DNA of 64,000 nucleotides from Halobacillus amylolyticus. GTDB lineage: Bacteria > Bacillota > Bacilli > Bacillales > Halobacillaceae. The translations under genes and the position numbers were made by a program. Location: positions 248,001 to 312,000 of the forward strand of contig NZ_CP095075.1 in the NCBI RefSeq assembly GCF_022921115.1, read 5' to 3'. Positions 21,361 through 30,920 of the stretch are shown piece after piece (the stretch's first letter is position 1; each line of letters opens with the position of its first letter). The notes under the pieces were generated by a model. The model saw only the letters and a list, made by a program, of their open reading frames with translations, was not told where the DNA came from and made no database searches.

Positions 21361-21537
21361 ATGAAATGCCCTAATTGCCAAGGGAGAAACCTTGGACGCA
21401 TAGGCAATGAACAATACTATTGCTGGACATGTTATCTTGAACTTTCGATTGAGGATGGAAAAATGAATATTAATCAAATTGAAGAGGATGGAAGTTTAAG
21501 TTCTTTAAATGATATTTTCTATCAGTCGGGTTCATAA
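21361..21537 (+). CDS. Small zinc-ribbon protein, 58 residues
   Basis: A 58-residue protein with two CxxC knuckles, C-P-N-C at residue 3 and C-W-T-C at residue 22, typical of a zinc ribbon. An acidic tail follows. The ATG lies behind AAAAAAGGAGTATGTTCT; a longer in-frame extension upstream overlaps the previous gene in another frame and is unlikely. Its last base is the first base of the next gene (TAATG), so translation is probably coupled. A sigma-G-type promoter upstream suggests expression in the forespore. The function is not recognised. Confidence 0.75.
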   Translation: MKCPNCQGRNLGRIGNEQYYCWTCYLELSIEDGKMNINQIEEDGSLSSLNDIFYQSGS

Positions 21538-22598
21538 TGAGTGAAAAAGCAATTAAATGGATAAGCCGGAGTGCGATATGCTTTGTTGTTTTAGTATTTA
21601 TGCTCATATTGGCCTGGTTGTATCCTTATTACGACCATGTAGTGTTGATGATATTACGAATTCTCTTACCTTTTATACTTGCGATGGTGTTATCCTTATT
21701 GCTTCATCCAGTTGTGCAGTTTATTGAGGAATTAGGTTTGCCGCGTGCCCTTTCGATTCTGGTTATTTTTGCAGTTTTTTTTTCGTTAACGGGCTTTTTA
21801 ATCTATCGCGGCTATCCTCACCTATTGGAACAGTTAAGAGCATTGAGTGAGCAGCTACCGCATTTAACAGAAGCCTACCAAAGCTGGACACGAGAGCTTT
21901 ATGCCCAAACGGAACGCTTTCCCGACCGTATCCACGAACGTTTAGATGGTAGTTTTGCCAACTTTGAAGCATGGATGAGTGCACGGCTTATGTCAGCCGT
22001 AACCGCATTAAGCGGTGTATTTAACGTTATTGTGTTACTTGCTGTCATTCCTGTAATGACGTTTTATTTTCTAAAGGACCATTCTTTGATCTTTCAATCT
22101 CTGCTTCGTTTACTTCCAGTGAGATGGCACGGTGAAGCCAAGCGTTTAAGTCATAAACTCAGTCATTCCTTAGGAGGATATATAAGGGGACAGCTGCTTA
22201 TCAGCTTGTTTGTGGGTTTTTTCGCAACCATCGGCTTTTGGATAGCCGGCTTGCCATATCCACTCGTATTGGGAGTTGTTGCTGGGATTACGAATATAAT
22301 TCCTTATTTCGGACCATTATTAGGGGCTATCCCAGCTTTGGTCGTTGCTGTAACAATTTCTGTAAAAACGCTAATTATAACTCTTGTTGCTATTTTTGTG
22401 ATTCAGATAGTAGAAGGTAACTTGTTGTCCCCTTATATAATGGGAAAAAGCATTCACATTCACCCTCTTCTAATCATCCTAGCTTTACTGGCAGGTAGTG
22501 AGCTGGCTGGTATAGTTGGGATGATTGCAGCTGTTCCTGTCCTCACATGCCTAAAAGTGGTCGTAGAAGAGGTCAGTCTTTCACGCTTTGAGCGTTGA
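21537..22598 (+). CDS. AI-2E family transporter, YrrI-like
   Basis: A 353-residue polytopic membrane protein of the AI-2E (PerM/YdiK/YrrI) family. Hydrophobic segments lie near 13-35, 38-56, 70-90, 155-180, 215-245, 250-285 and 300-345. The family signature is visible in PYPLVLGVVAGITNIIPYFGP near 240. Members have been linked to autoinducer-2 export or Na+/H+ exchange, and the substrate here is unknown. It overlaps the zinc-ribbon gene by one base. Its stop codon lies inside the -35 box of the alaS promoter. Confidence 0.88.
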   Translation: MSEKAIKWISRSAICFVVLVFMLILAWLYPYYDHVVLMILRILLPFILAMVLSLLLHPVVQFIEELGLPRALSILVIFAVFFSLTGFLIYRGYPHLLEQLRALSEQLPHLTEAYQSWTRELYAQTERFPDRIHERLDGSFANFEAWMSARLMSAVTALSGVFNVIVLLAVIPVMTFYFLKDHSLIFQSLLRLLPVRWHGEAKRLSHKLSHSLGGYIRGQLLISLFVGFFATIGFWIAGLPYPLVLGVVAGITNIIPYFGPLLGAIPALVVAVTISVKTLIITLVAIFVIQIVEGNLLSPYIMGKSIHIHPLLIILALLAGSELAGIVGMIAAVPVLTCLKVVVEEVSLSRFER

Positions 22599-22623
22599 CA
22601 GATGGTGTGATGTTATCTATAAT
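22595..22623 (+). promoter_or_regulatory. Consensus sigma-A promoter of alaS
   Basis: Perfect TTGACA (22595-22600), 17-base spacer and perfect TATAAT (22618-22623). The -35 box contains the TGA stop of the preceding gene. Confidence 0.9.
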
Positions 22624-22634
22624 AGCGCATATCA

Positions 22635-22890
22635 ATACTGTATGAACGAAGAACACTTTGAGGGAACTAAGTAAACAGTAGCCCCTTTAGTAGAGAGGTA
22701 CTTCCACAGGCTGAAAGAAGTACTAGAGAAGCTCTGTTGAAAGCTATTCCTGAGTGCGGTTAATTCCCGCCGGTACACGCACCGTTACGAGCGTTTAAGG
22801 TGATAGACAATCAGGATTGTCTATAATCAGGGTGGTACCGCGGAACGAAAGCTCCCGTCCCTGCCATAGTGCAGGAACGGGAGTTTTTCG
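22635..22890 (+). ncRNA. T-box leader of alaS (Ala)
   Basis: This is a tRNA-Ala sensing leader. The T-box AGGGTGGTACCGCGG is at 22829-22843. The terminator stem (22852-22883) is followed by TTTTT. The specifier GCT (Ala) is at 22743-22745 in the context GTTGAAAGCTATTCC. Stem I elements, including CAGGCTGAAAGAAG, lie upstream. It starts just after the consensus promoter. Confidence 0.93.
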
Positions 22891-22937
22891 TTTGTACAGA
22901 GATAAATGACAGACCTAACATGCAGGAGGTATAGAAG

Positions 22938-25574
22938 ATGAAATCATTAACTTCAGCTGATGTACGACAAATGTTTTTAGACTTTTTTAAAGAAAAAGGA
23001 CACAGTGTCGAGCCAAGTGCATCGCTCGTTCCACATGAAGATCCTTCTCTTTTATGGATTAACAGTGGAGTTGCCACTTTAAAAAAATACTTTGATGGCC
23101 GTGTTATTCCTGATAACCCTCGAATCGTCAATGCTCAAAAGTCAATTCGCACGAATGATATTGAGAATGTAGGTTTTACAGCCCGCCATCACACCTTTTT
23201 TGAAATGCTGGGCAACTTTTCTATCGGCGACTACTTTAAAGAAGAAGCGATGGCCTGGGGGTGGGAATTCTTAACAAGCCCCGAGTGGATCGGTTTTGAT
23301 CCTGAGAAGTTGTCTGTCACTGTTCATCCTGAGGACGATGAGGCTTATTCATTATGGAGGGACCAAATTGGCGTCGCGGAGGAAAGAATCATCCGCTTAG
23401 AGGAAAATTTCTGGGATATAGGGGAAGGTCCAAGTGGTCCCAATACTGAAATCTTCTATGATCGCGGAGAAGCTTATGGGAATGACCCCTCTGACCCAGA
23501 ATTGTATCCTGGAGGGGAGAATGAGCGCTACCTTGAAATATGGAATCTAGTGTTTTCACAATTCAACCATAATCCTGATGATACGTACACACCACTTCCG
23601 AAAAAGAATATTGATACAGGGTTGGGGCTCGAGCGAATGGTGAGCGTTATTCAAGATACCCCGACCAACTTTGAAACAGATCTGTTTATGCCGATAATCG
23701 AGGCTGCAGAATCGATCTCTGCATATAAATACGGGAAGAATACAGCACATGATGCGGCTTTCAAGGTGATTGCCGACCATATGCGGACAGTAACCTTTGC
23801 CGTAAGCGATGGAGCCCTGCCTTCAAACGAAGGAAGAGGATATGTACTGCGACGTTTGCTGCGTCGCGCTGTAAGATTTGCCAAACAAATTGGTATCGAT
23901 GAACCATTTATGTACAAGCTCGTACCAGAAGTAGCGATCATAATGAATGACTTCTACCCAGAAGTGAAACAGAAACAGGAATTTATTCAAAATGTCATTC
24001 GTACTGAAGAAGAGCGGTTCCACGAAACATTAAATGACGGCTTAGCAATGCTCTCAACGATAATGAAACAAGAAACGGAAAAAGGCAGCAATGTTTTTCC
24101 GGGTTCGGAAGTGTTTCGCCTTTACGATACGTATGGATTCCCGAAGGAGCTTACAGAGGAATATATTGCTGAAGCTGGTTTTACCATTGACGAGGAAGGC
24201 TTCCAAACCGAGATGACGAAGCAAAGGGAGCGCGCTCGCAATGCTCGCCAAAAGTCTGGCAGCATGCAAGTACAAGAGGGAGTGCTTGGTGATGTACACG
24301 TAGCGAGTCAATTTGTTGGGTATAACGATCTTAAAACGGAAGCCCAGCTCGTGGAACTTATTAAAGGGAAAGAATTTGCTGACCAAGCAAGCGAAGGGGA
24401 GACTGTGTACCTTTTCCTTGACCAAACTCCTTTTTACGCTGAAAGTGGCGGCCAAATTGCTGATCAGGGCATAATTAAAACGGACAAAGCTGTTCTTGAG
24501 GTTACATCGGTTCAGAAAGCTCCAAATGGCCAGAACATGCATGAAGCCTACGTGAAGCAGGGTACCATAACAAAAGGTGACCATGTCTATGCGGAAGTAA
24601 ATAAAGGGAAACGTGCATTTATCGTTAAAAACCACACAGCAACACATCTGCTCCACCAGGCTTTGAAAGATGTGTTAGGCGAACATGTTAATCAGGCAGG
24701 TTCTCTTGTAGCGACAGATCGTCTTCGCTTTGACTTTTCTCATTTTGGCTCTGTGTCAAATGAGGAAATCGATCAAATAGAAGCGGCTGTTAATGAGAGA
24801 ATTTGGCAGTCTATTCCTGTTTCTGTTGCTTATACCTCTCTTCAAGAAGCTAAGGAAAAGGGAGCCATGGCTCTATTTGGCGAAAAGTATGGTTCAGAAG
24901 TACGTCTTGTAAAGATTGGCGACTACAGCCTCGAGCTTTGCGGTGGCTGTCATGTCGACAATACCGCTGAAATAGGCCTGTTTAAAATAGTTAGTGAATC
25001 AGGTATAGGGGCAGGGACGAGAAGGATGGAAGCTGTCACAGCAAAAGGTGCTTATCAGTATATGAACAGCAGAGAATCCTTGCTGAAGGAAGCAGGTTCA
25101 TTACTAAAAACAAAACCAGACACAGTTCCTGAACGTATCCAAGTGCTGCACCAGGAAATGAAAAATCTTCAACGTGAAAATGAGTCGTTGTCTACTAAGA
25201 TTTCTAACATGGAAGCTTCCACGATTCTCGATGAAGTCGAAAATGTAAACGGCGTGAATGTTCTCGCTAAACAAGTAGATGTTAAAGATATGAATGCACT
25301 TCGATCAATGGTCGATGATCTGAAGCAGAACATTGGATCAGGAATTATCCTGCTTGCCACACCAAATGGGGAGAAAGTTCAATTGATTGCAGGAGTTTCC
25401 CAAGACTTAATCGAAAAGGGTTACCATGCCGGTCAATTGATTAAGCAAGCTGCATCGATTTGTGGCGGCGGCGGTGGTGGACGACCTGATATGGCCCAAG
25501 CCGGAGGAAAAGACGCAGAAAAGATACCAGAAGCCTTACATTTTGCCAAAGAATATGTAAATCATACCGTCTAG
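22938..25574 (+). CDS. alaS: Alanyl-tRNA synthetase
   Basis: AlaS charges tRNA-Ala and edits Ser/Gly errors. The class II core covers about residues 1-440, with [17 protein letters not shown] near 78 and the GLGLERM motif near 228. The editing domain carries HTATHLLH near 563 and the CGGCHVD zinc motif near 666. A coiled coil and a C-Ala domain with [15 protein letters not shown] near 848 complete the protein. Length 878 is standard. It is controlled by its own T-box, and the start lies behind GCAGGAGGTATAGAAG. Confidence 0.98.
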   Translation: MKSLTSADVRQMFLDFFKEKGHSVEPSASLVPHEDPSLLWINSGVATLKKYFDGRVIPDNPRIVNAQKSIRTNDIENVGFTARHHTFFEMLGNFSIGDYFKEEAMAWGWEFLTSPEWIGFDPEKLSVTVHPEDDEAYSLWRDQIGVAEERIIRLEENFWDIGEGPSGPNTEIFYDRGEAYGNDPSDPELYPGGENERYLEIWNLVFSQFNHNPDDTYTPLPKKNIDTGLGLERMVSVIQDTPTNFETDLFMPIIEAAESISAYKYGKNTAHDAAFKVIADHMRTVTFAVSDGALPSNEGRGYVLRRLLRRAVRFAKQIGIDEPFMYKLVPEVAIIMNDFYPEVKQKQEFIQNVIRTEEERFHETLNDGLAMLSTIMKQETEKGSNVFPGSEVFRLYDTYGFPKELTEEYIAEAGFTIDEEGFQTEMTKQRERARNARQKSGSMQVQEGVLGDVHVASQFVGYNDLKTEAQLVELIKGKEFADQASEGETVYLFLDQTPFYAESGGQIADQGIIKTDKAVLEVTSVQKAPNGQNMHEAYVKQGTITKGDHVYAEVNKGKRAFIVKNHTATHLLHQALKDVLGEHVNQAGSLVATDRLRFDFSHFGSVSNEEIDQIEAAVNERIWQSIPVSVAYTSLQEAKEKGAMALFGEKYGSEVRLVKIGDYSLELCGGCHVDNTAEIGLFKIVSESGIGAGTRRMEAVTAKGAYQYMNSRESLLKEAGSLLKTKPDTVPERIQVLHQEMKNLQRENESLSTKISNMEASTILDEVENVNGVNVLAKQVDVKDMNALRSMVDDLKQNIGSGIILLATPNGEKVQLIAGVSQDLIEKGYHAGQLIKQAASICGGGGGGRPDMAQAGGKDAEKIPEALHFAKEYVNHTV

Positions 25575-25576
25575 TT

Positions 25577-25604
25577 TTTACAATCTTCCAAATAGGTATA
25601 TAAT
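25577..25604 (+). promoter_or_regulatory. Sigma-A promoter before ireB
   Basis: TTTACA (25577-25582), 16 bases, then TATAAT (25599-25604), just after the alaS stop codon. Confidence 0.6.
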
Positions 25605-25639
25605 GGGGATAATACTAATAAGTGCGAGGTGACTGTAAA

Positions 25640-25909
25640 ATGAGTTCAATGGACAAAACAATGCGTTTTAATTTCTCAGAGGAGCCCTTTGATGAGGATG
25701 TACGATCAGTATTATTATCCGTGCACAATTCCTTACAGGAGAAAGGATATAACCCAATCAATCAAATTGTAGGTTATTTGCTTTCGGGGGATCCAGCTTA
25801 CATTCCACGCCATCAGGATGCAAGAAACCTCATACGCAAAATGGAACGGGACGAGCTTATTGAAGAATTGGTTAAGTTTTATTTAGAAAAAAATAATGGG
25901 GATGCTTAA
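25640..25909 (+). CDS. IreB-family regulatory phosphoprotein, YrzL-like
   Basis: An 89-residue cytoplasmic protein of the IreB/UPF0297 family. In Enterococcus, IreB is phosphorylated on N-terminal threonines by the PASTA kinase IreK and affects cephalosporin tolerance. A threonine (Thr-7) sits in the conserved MDKTMRF segment, and the [20 protein letters not shown] core is intact. The ATG at 25640 is preceded by GAGGTGA. It overlaps ruvX by one base, and the ireB-ruvX-DUF1292 order is conserved across Firmicutes. Confidence 0.93.
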   Translation: MSSMDKTMRFNFSEEPFDEDVRSVLLSVHNSLQEKGYNPINQIVGYLLSGDPAYIPRHQDARNLIRKMERDELIEELVKFYLEKNNGDA

Positions 25910-26325
25910 TGAAGAAGATTGGTTTAGATGTGGGGGAGAAAACAATTGGTGTTGCCTTATCTGATGCAATGGGGTGGACAGCCCAGGGGGTAACTACCCT
26001 AAAGTGGGATGAACGCAACTATACGACAGCCAAAGAACCCTTACGAAAGGTCATTGTAGAAAACGACGTTACAGAAGCCGTTGTTGGTCTTCCGAAAAAT
26101 ATGAACGGGTCGATTGGCCCTCGCGGTGAAGCAAGTCAAAGGTTTGCAAAATGGCTGGAAAAAGAATATAAACTAGTCGTCCATCTTTGGGATGAACGAC
26201 TAACAACCATGGCTGCAGAACGCGTCTTACTCGATGCTGATGTAAGTCGTCAAAAAAGAAAAAAAGTCATTGATAAAATGGCTGCTGTAATCATATTACA
26301 GAGCTATTTAGATTCAAAACAATAA
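25909..26325 (+). CDS. ruvX: Holliday junction resolvase RuvX/YqgF-family nuclease
   Basis: A 138-residue RNase H-fold nuclease. The family is implicated in Holliday-junction resolution and in 16S rRNA 5' maturation. Conserved acidic motifs are [13 protein letters not shown] near residue 7, [11 protein letters not shown] near 59 and WDERLTT near 95, and the [13 protein letters not shown] helix is at the end. It is coupled to ireB through a TAATG overlap. Confidence 0.95.
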   Translation: MKKIGLDVGEKTIGVALSDAMGWTAQGVTTLKWDERNYTTAKEPLRKVIVENDVTEAVVGLPKNMNGSIGPRGEASQRFAKWLEKEYKLVVHLWDERLTTMAAERVLLDADVSRQKRKKVIDKMAAVIILQSYLDSKQ

Positions 26326-26340
26326 AGGAGGACGACAAGT

Positions 26341-26625
26341 ATGGCATTAGAAAAAGAAGAACGTATCATCATCCCTGATGAAAATGGAGAAGAGCATTTA
26401 TTTGAGGTGTTGTTCACCTTTGACGTTGAACAAACAGGTCATTCTTACATTGCTGTAGTACCAGCAGAGCAAAAAGAGGGAGATGAGGTAGAGGTCTTTG
26501 CATTCCGCTATGAAGAAAAAGGGAATGAAGAGGATGATTTATCTCTCTATCAAATAGAATCAGACGAAGAATGGGAAATGGTTGAGGAAATGTTAAATAC
26601 CTTAACAGAAGAAGATTTAACTTAA
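26341..26625 (+). CDS. DUF1292 protein, YrzB-like
   Basis: A 94-residue, strongly acidic protein of the DUF1292 family. The core reads IIPDENGEEHLFEVLFTFD, with a VEVFAFRYEE strand pattern. The function is unknown. It is the last gene of the ireB-ruvX-DUF1292 operon, 15 bases after ruvX behind AAAGGAGGACGACAAGT. A terminator follows. Confidence 0.93.
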   Translation: MALEKEERIIIPDENGEEHLFEVLFTFDVEQTGHSYIAVVPAEQKEGDEVEVFAFRYEEKGNEEDDLSLYQIESDEEWEMVEEMLNTLTEEDLT

Positions 26626-26636
26626 ATGTAACTCTT

Positions 26637-26670
26637 ACAGCCTTTAGCAAATTGCTAGAGGCTGTTTTTA
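26637..26670 (+). terminator. Terminator after the DUF1292 gene
   Basis: A 13-bp stem with one G-T pair (ACAGCCT..., closing at GCTGT) followed by TTTTT. Confidence 0.8.
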
Positions 26671-26874
26671 TTGGGCCACGACCTAATTGATGGTCTAGGC
26701 GAAATTCTAACTACATAAACCACTCATCTGTTTAATGTAACAGAACATTTCGATAGTAGGTGAACCTTTTTGAATCTATTGCATTTATGACTGTGTATCA
26801 TGTATATTGTGTGAAGATATGGAAAATAACTCGTAAATTGTAGTATAATGTAGCGGATGGAAGGAGGAGCATCG

Positions 26875-28014
26875 TTGTCTGATTCAAATTTTAAGCAGAA
26901 ATACAAAGATCGAATTAAAAAACGTAATGAAGAAGCGAGCACAGTTCGCAAGATTGTTGCGATTGCATTAACTATCATAGTAATCGTCCTTCTAATAGGA
27001 GGCATATCAGGATATTTTTACGTAAATCATGCCTTACAGCCCGTAGACCCTGATGATGAAACTCAAAAAAATATTGAAATTCCTCTCGGGTCCTCAACCT
27101 CACAAATTGCACAAATTTTAGAAGAAAATAATGTGATTAACAATGCTCTCATTTTTAGATTTTATACTAAGTTTAAAAATGAGACAGGCTTTCAGGCAGG
27201 GAACTATCAATTTACCTCAGCGATGACACTTGATCAAATTATTGCATCATTAAAAACAGGAACAGTCAGGAAAGATCCTGTATTCAGTGTGACGATCCCT
27301 GAAGGATACACCTTAGAGCAAATAGCTGAGTCATATGCTAAGAAACTCAAGTTTACAAAAAAAGAATTTATGGACAAGGTGAATGACAGTGAGTATGTTA
27401 ATCAGCTGATCGAACAGCATCCAGCTTTACTAGATAAAGTCATCTTGAAGCCGGAGATTCGTTATCCTCTCGAAGGCTATTTATTTGCTTCCACCTATAA
27501 CTTCTATATAGAGGATCCAAGCATTGAACAAATTGTTAACAAAATGATTAAACGAACAGAGGAAGTGGTCTTACCTTATCTTGACGCGTTGTCTAAACTA
27601 GATCTGTTGGAAGGCGAGCAGACCGTCCACAAAGCGATAACCATGGCATCACTGCTCGAAAACGAAGCGAAGACAAAAGAAAACAGAAGGAAAATTGCAG
27701 GTGTCTTTTACAATAGAATCGAAGAAGGTATGAAGCTGCAGACTGACCCTACCGTCCTTTATGCACTAGGTGAACATAAAGATCGAGTGCTCTACGAGGA
27801 TCTAGAAGTGGAGTCACCTTATAACACGTATCATGTTAAAGAACTTCCTGTTGGGCCGATATCAAGCTTTCACAAAAACTCAATAGCCGCTGCGGCTAAC
27901 CCTATTGAATCTGACTACCTGTATTTCTTAGCGGGTGGGGATGGCAACATCTATTATTCAAAAACTCTCGAAAAGCATAACAAGCTAAAAGCAGAACATA
28001 TATCAGGAGAATAG
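26875..28014 (+). CDS. mltG: Endolytic transglycosylase MltG
   Basis: A membrane-bound YceG-like lytic transglycosylase that cuts nascent glycan strands. After a basic start there is one transmembrane helix (about residues 27-50). A LysM-like segment and the YceG domain follow, with the catalytic glutamate in ASLLENEAK near 258 and the downstream LQTDPTVLYALG near 285. TTG at 26875 was chosen because GGAGG lies seven bases upstream; the in-frame ATG at 26857 would place that site inside the gene. It has a TATAAT-like sequence upstream and a terminator downstream. Confidence 0.93.
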   Translation: MSDSNFKQKYKDRIKKRNEEASTVRKIVAIALTIIVIVLLIGGISGYFYVNHALQPVDPDDETQKNIEIPLGSSTSQIAQILEENNVINNALIFRFYTKFKNETGFQAGNYQFTSAMTLDQIIASLKTGTVRKDPVFSVTIPEGYTLEQIAESYAKKLKFTKKEFMDKVNDSEYVNQLIEQHPALLDKVILKPEIRYPLEGYLFASTYNFYIEDPSIEQIVNKMIKRTEEVVLPYLDALSKLDLLEGEQTVHKAITMASLLENEAKTKENRRKIAGVFYNRIEEGMKLQTDPTVLYALGEHKDRVLYEDLEVESPYNTYHVKELPVGPISSFHKNSIAAAANPIESDYLYFLAGGDGNIYYSKTLEKHNKLKAEHISGE

Positions 28015-28019
28015 AATAG

Positions 28020-28060
28020 GGAAGGGGTGCGGAAAATAACTCGCATTCCTTCCTTTGTTT
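28020..28060 (+). terminator. Terminator after mltG
   Basis: A 12-bp stem with two G-T pairs (28020-28031 with 28042-28053), then TTTGTTT. Confidence 0.65.
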
Positions 28061-28119
28061 ATGTTAAAATAACAGGGTTGTAAATGGGATTGTCCAGGAG
28101 GAAAGGGGACGACATTTAA

Positions 28120-28758
28120 ATGGAACAGGATGCATATTTACATTCGTTACTAGCTACACCATCTAAAGAAATAGAACAACTAGAGCATGAGGCACGCAAA
28201 CAAGGTGTGCCGATCATGGAGCCGCTGGGAATTGATTTTCTGATGCAGCTCATTCGATTAAACAAGCCACAAACCATACTTGAAATTGGCACAGCGATTG
28301 GTTATTCTGCTTTAAGAATGCTCGAAGCTGCTCCTAATAGTTCCATCACAACAATGGAGAGAGATACTGAACGTTATCAGCAAGCTGTTGAAAATATAGA
28401 CAAGTTTCAGGCAAAGCAACACATCAACATTCTTTATGGTGATGCTCTTGAGTTGAAGGATCAAGTGAGTCAGGCAGCACCATTTGATTTGATTTTTATT
28501 GATGCAGCTAAAGGCAAATATGAAGAGTTTTTTCATTTGTATGCTCCATTCTTATCAGAGAGCGGCATGATTGTATCGGACAATGTATTGTTCAAGGGCT
28601 ATGTGGCTGATGAAGGTGACGCTACTGGTCGAATGGCGAAATTAGCAAGTAAGATTCGAAATTTTAATCAATGGTTAGTCTCTCAGGAAAACTATCATAC
28701 ATCGATTGTACCAATTGGTGATGGGATAGCTATTACGGTGAAGAACCATAAGAAATAA
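28120..28758 (+). CDS. O-methyltransferase, YrrM/TrmR-like
   Basis: A 212-residue SAM-dependent methyltransferase of family 3. The SAM motif is [13 protein letters not shown] near 57, the acidic metal-binding residues are in FIDAAKGKY near 125, and the motif after it is [10 protein letters not shown] near 153. The B. subtilis homologue YrrM (TrmR) methylates 5-hydroxyuridine in tRNA to 5-methoxyuridine. Its usual partners, the U32-peptidase-like yrrN/yrrO (TrhP1/P2) that take part in forming the hydroxyuridine, are missing between this gene and udk. Confidence 0.88.
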   Translation: MEQDAYLHSLLATPSKEIEQLEHEARKQGVPIMEPLGIDFLMQLIRLNKPQTILEIGTAIGYSALRMLEAAPNSSITTMERDTERYQQAVENIDKFQAKQHINILYGDALELKDQVSQAAPFDLIFIDAAKGKYEEFFHLYAPFLSESGMIVSDNVLFKGYVADEGDATGRMAKLASKIRNFNQWLVSQENYHTSIVPIGDGIAITVKNHKK

Positions 28759-28798
28759 AAAAACGATTTTCCCCGGGATGAAAGGAGAACCCATCAGC

Positions 28799-29452
28799 AT
28801 GGATGATAAACCTGTTGTAATTGGTGTAGCCGGAGGGACAGGCTCCGGTAAAACAAGTGTAACCCGATCGATTATTCAGCGTTTCGCCGATAAAACAATA
28901 CTTATGGTGGAGCAAGATTATTATTATAAAGATCAAAGTCATCTTCCGTTAGAAGAAAGACTGAGGACAAACTACGATCATCCCTTGGCATTTGATAACG
29001 ATTTACTTATCGAGCATTTGAAGGATCTAATCCAGCAAAAATCAGTTTCAAAGCCAGTATATGATTATAAAATGCATACACGCTCAGACGAAACGATTCA
29101 TATCGAGCCAAAAGAGGTTATTATTGTTGAAGGGATTTTAGTACTGGAAGATGACCGTTTGCGTGATTTAATGGATATCAAGGTTTTTGTTGACACAGAT
29201 GCGGACGTGCGAATTATTCGAAGGATGATGCGTGATATTAATGAACGTGGGCGCACACTAGACTCTGTTATTGAGCAATATACCAGTGTAGTTCGTCCTA
29301 TGCACCTGCAGTTTGTTGAGCCAACGAAGCGATATGCGGACTTGATCATCCCTGAAGGTGGCCAAAACCATGTAGCGATTGACTTGATGGCTACGAAGAT
29401 CCAAACTGTCTTGTATGAGAAAGGGCAAAAGCTAAGCAAAGAAAATAGTTGA
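28799..29452 (+). CDS. udk: Uridine kinase
   Basis: Udk phosphorylates uridine and cytidine in salvage. The P-loop [12 protein letters not shown] is near residue 10. [12 protein letters not shown] near 39, [13 protein letters not shown] near 63 and the [12 protein letters not shown] segment near 143 are typical. The ATG at 28799 has AAAGGAGAA upstream. Length 217 is normal. It lies before greA as in B. subtilis. Confidence 0.96.
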   Translation: MDDKPVVIGVAGGTGSGKTSVTRSIIQRFADKTILMVEQDYYYKDQSHLPLEERLRTNYDHPLAFDNDLLIEHLKDLIQQKSVSKPVYDYKMHTRSDETIHIEPKEVIIVEGILVLEDDRLRDLMDIKVFVDTDADVRIIRRMMRDINERGRTLDSVIEQYTSVVRPMHLQFVEPTKRYADLIIPEGGQNHVAIDLMATKIQTVLYEKGQKLSKENS

Positions 29453-29532
29453 AAATTTATAAGATATCTGGCATAGTTCATGATAGAAGTTCTAGAAAAC
29501 CTATGTCCCAGATACACTATATTAGTTATCTA

Positions 29533-29564
29533 ATGAGCGTACTTCAAGTACCGCTCATTTCATT
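29533..29564 (+). terminator. Probable terminator between udk and greA
   Basis: ATGAGCG (from 29533) pairs with CGCTCAT (to 29558), with a further inner stem carrying one bulge; TTCATTA follows. The T-run is weak. Confidence 0.5.
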
Positions 29565-29614
29565 ATATTCAGGGATAACGGTCATTTATTGTCGGAAAGA
29601 GGAGTGTATTGGAA

Positions 29615-30097
29615 ATGGCACAAGAGAAAAGCTTTTATATGACAGCAGAAGGTAAAGTAAAGCTTCAAGAGGAACTTGAGCATTTAAAAAATGAACGTCG
29701 AAAAGAAGTAGTCGAACGCATTAAAGAAGCAAGGGGATTTGGAGATTTATCTGAGAATTCGGAGTACGATGCTGCGAAGGACGAGCAGGCATTTGTGGAA
29801 GCCAGAATCCAACAAGTCGAAAATATGATTCGTCATGCGGTTATTATTGAAAACGATAACGATAACCCTGACATGGTTTCCATGGGTAAATCGGTTACCT
29901 TTCAAGAGCTTCCAGATGGAGACGAGGAAACGTATACGATCGTAGGAAGCGCTGAAGCCGACCCTTTTGAAGGGAAAATTAGTAACGATTCACCAATGGC
30001 ACAAAGCTTAATCGGTCACGAAGTAGGGGATCAAGTAGCCGTTGTTACCCCCGGCGGGGAATTAGATGTGAAAATAATTTCCGTTACAACAAAATAA
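29615..30097 (+). CDS. greA: Transcription elongation factor GreA
   Basis: GreA rescues backtracked RNA polymerase by stimulating transcript cleavage. The N-terminal coiled coil has the conserved tip ([18 protein letters not shown] near 44, with the acidic residues), and a C-terminal FKBP-like domain ends near residue 160. The ATG at 29615 is ten bases after GAGGAG. Confidence 0.96.
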   Translation: MAQEKSFYMTAEGKVKLQEELEHLKNERRKEVVERIKEARGFGDLSENSEYDAAKDEQAFVEARIQQVENMIRHAVIIENDNDNPDMVSMGKSVTFQELPDGDEETYTIVGSAEADPFEGKISNDSPMAQSLIGHEVGDQVAVVTPGGELDVKIISVTTK

Positions 30098-30104
30098 GAA
30101 AGCA

Positions 30105-30130
30105 AGGCAGGGGCTTCCCTGTCTTTTCTC
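30105..30130 (+). terminator. Terminator after greA
   Basis: An 8-bp stem (30105-30112 with 30117-30124, one G-T pair) followed by TTTTCTC. Confidence 0.7.
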
Positions 30131-30164
30131 TTATTTTTAAATTTGAAATGTGACTTTCATTGGG

Positions 30165-30193
30165 TTGGTGACCTTTATTGGGTATTGTATAAT
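30165..30193 (+). promoter_or_regulatory. Sigma-A promoter before the yrrS-like gene
   Basis: TTGGTG (30165-30170), 17 bases, TATAAT (30188-30193). Confidence 0.55.
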
Positions 30194-30221
30194 GGGGAAG
30201 GTAAAGGAGGAGGAAGAAACT

Positions 30222-30890
30222 ATGCCTAAACAAGGGCCTTCTAAATCAAGATCAGATCGTTTCGAAAAAAGGAGAAAAGGGACAAAGCTGATTACGTGGC
30301 TGGCAGGTGCAGGAGCGCTGTTGCTGGTTGTATTTATTGCTCTGTTTATTTTTGGTGGGAGCGGCGATCAAACAGCGTCTGAACCATCATCTGGGGATCA
30401 ACAATCTACCGAAGATTCATCCCAAGAAGAGTTAAACGTCATAACAGACGAACAAACGGATCAGGAAAGTGATTCTTCAGATAAGTCTAGCGATAAAGAA
30501 AAACAAGATAAAAAAGCTAAAGAAGATAAAGAAGAAGAGAAAGATGCTGTCGTTACGGAAAGTGATAAAGAAAATGTTGAAAGTGTAATTAAAAAGGACT
30601 GGCAGCCTGTACAGACTGAACAAGCGACAGATGGAAATCATACAGTCACATATGATAAATCATCCCAGGATTGGCAGGAAATCTTACAAGCTGCAAGTAA
30701 GGCTACTTCAATCGATACGGGTAACATGATTGCCTGGCGAGTAGAAAACGGGGGCGGACCGCAGAAAGTAGAGGCTACTGTTTCAGATAAAGCACAGCAA
30801 CAGACGTATCGTGTTTATATACACTGGGCAGAAGGTGTAGGTTATAAACCAATTAAAGTAGAAAAGCTAGCAAGTAACCCTTATCAGTAA
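30222..30890 (+). CDS. YrrS-family (DUF1510) membrane-anchored protein
   Basis: A 222-residue protein. A basic N-terminus and one transmembrane helix (about residues 24-46) precede a long low-complexity Ser/Asp/Glu/Lys linker (50-125). A compact C-terminal DUF1510 domain contains WQPVQTEQ and NMIAWRVENGGGPQKVEATV. In B. subtilis yrrS is cotranscribed with the penicillin-binding gene pbpI; no such gene is next to it here. The ATG at 30222 follows AAAGGAGGAGG. Confidence 0.88.
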   Translation: MPKQGPSKSRSDRFEKRRKGTKLITWLAGAGALLLVVFIALFIFGGSGDQTASEPSSGDQQSTEDSSQEELNVITDEQTDQESDSSDKSSDKEKQDKKAKEDKEEEKDAVVTESDKENVESVIKKDWQPVQTEQATDGNHTVTYDKSSQDWQEILQAASKATSIDTGNMIAWRVENGGGPQKVEATVSDKAQQQTYRVYIHWAEGVGYKPIKVEKLASNPYQ

Positions 30891-30920
30891 ACAATGGATT
30901 AAGCGGAGGAGAGCTAAAGT

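Noticed and set aside
24054..24656. 200-codon open frame on the minus strand within alaS
   Set aside because: It is antisense to a well-conserved alaS reading frame, has no recognisable domain or ribosome binding site, and is explained by codon bias of the real gene.
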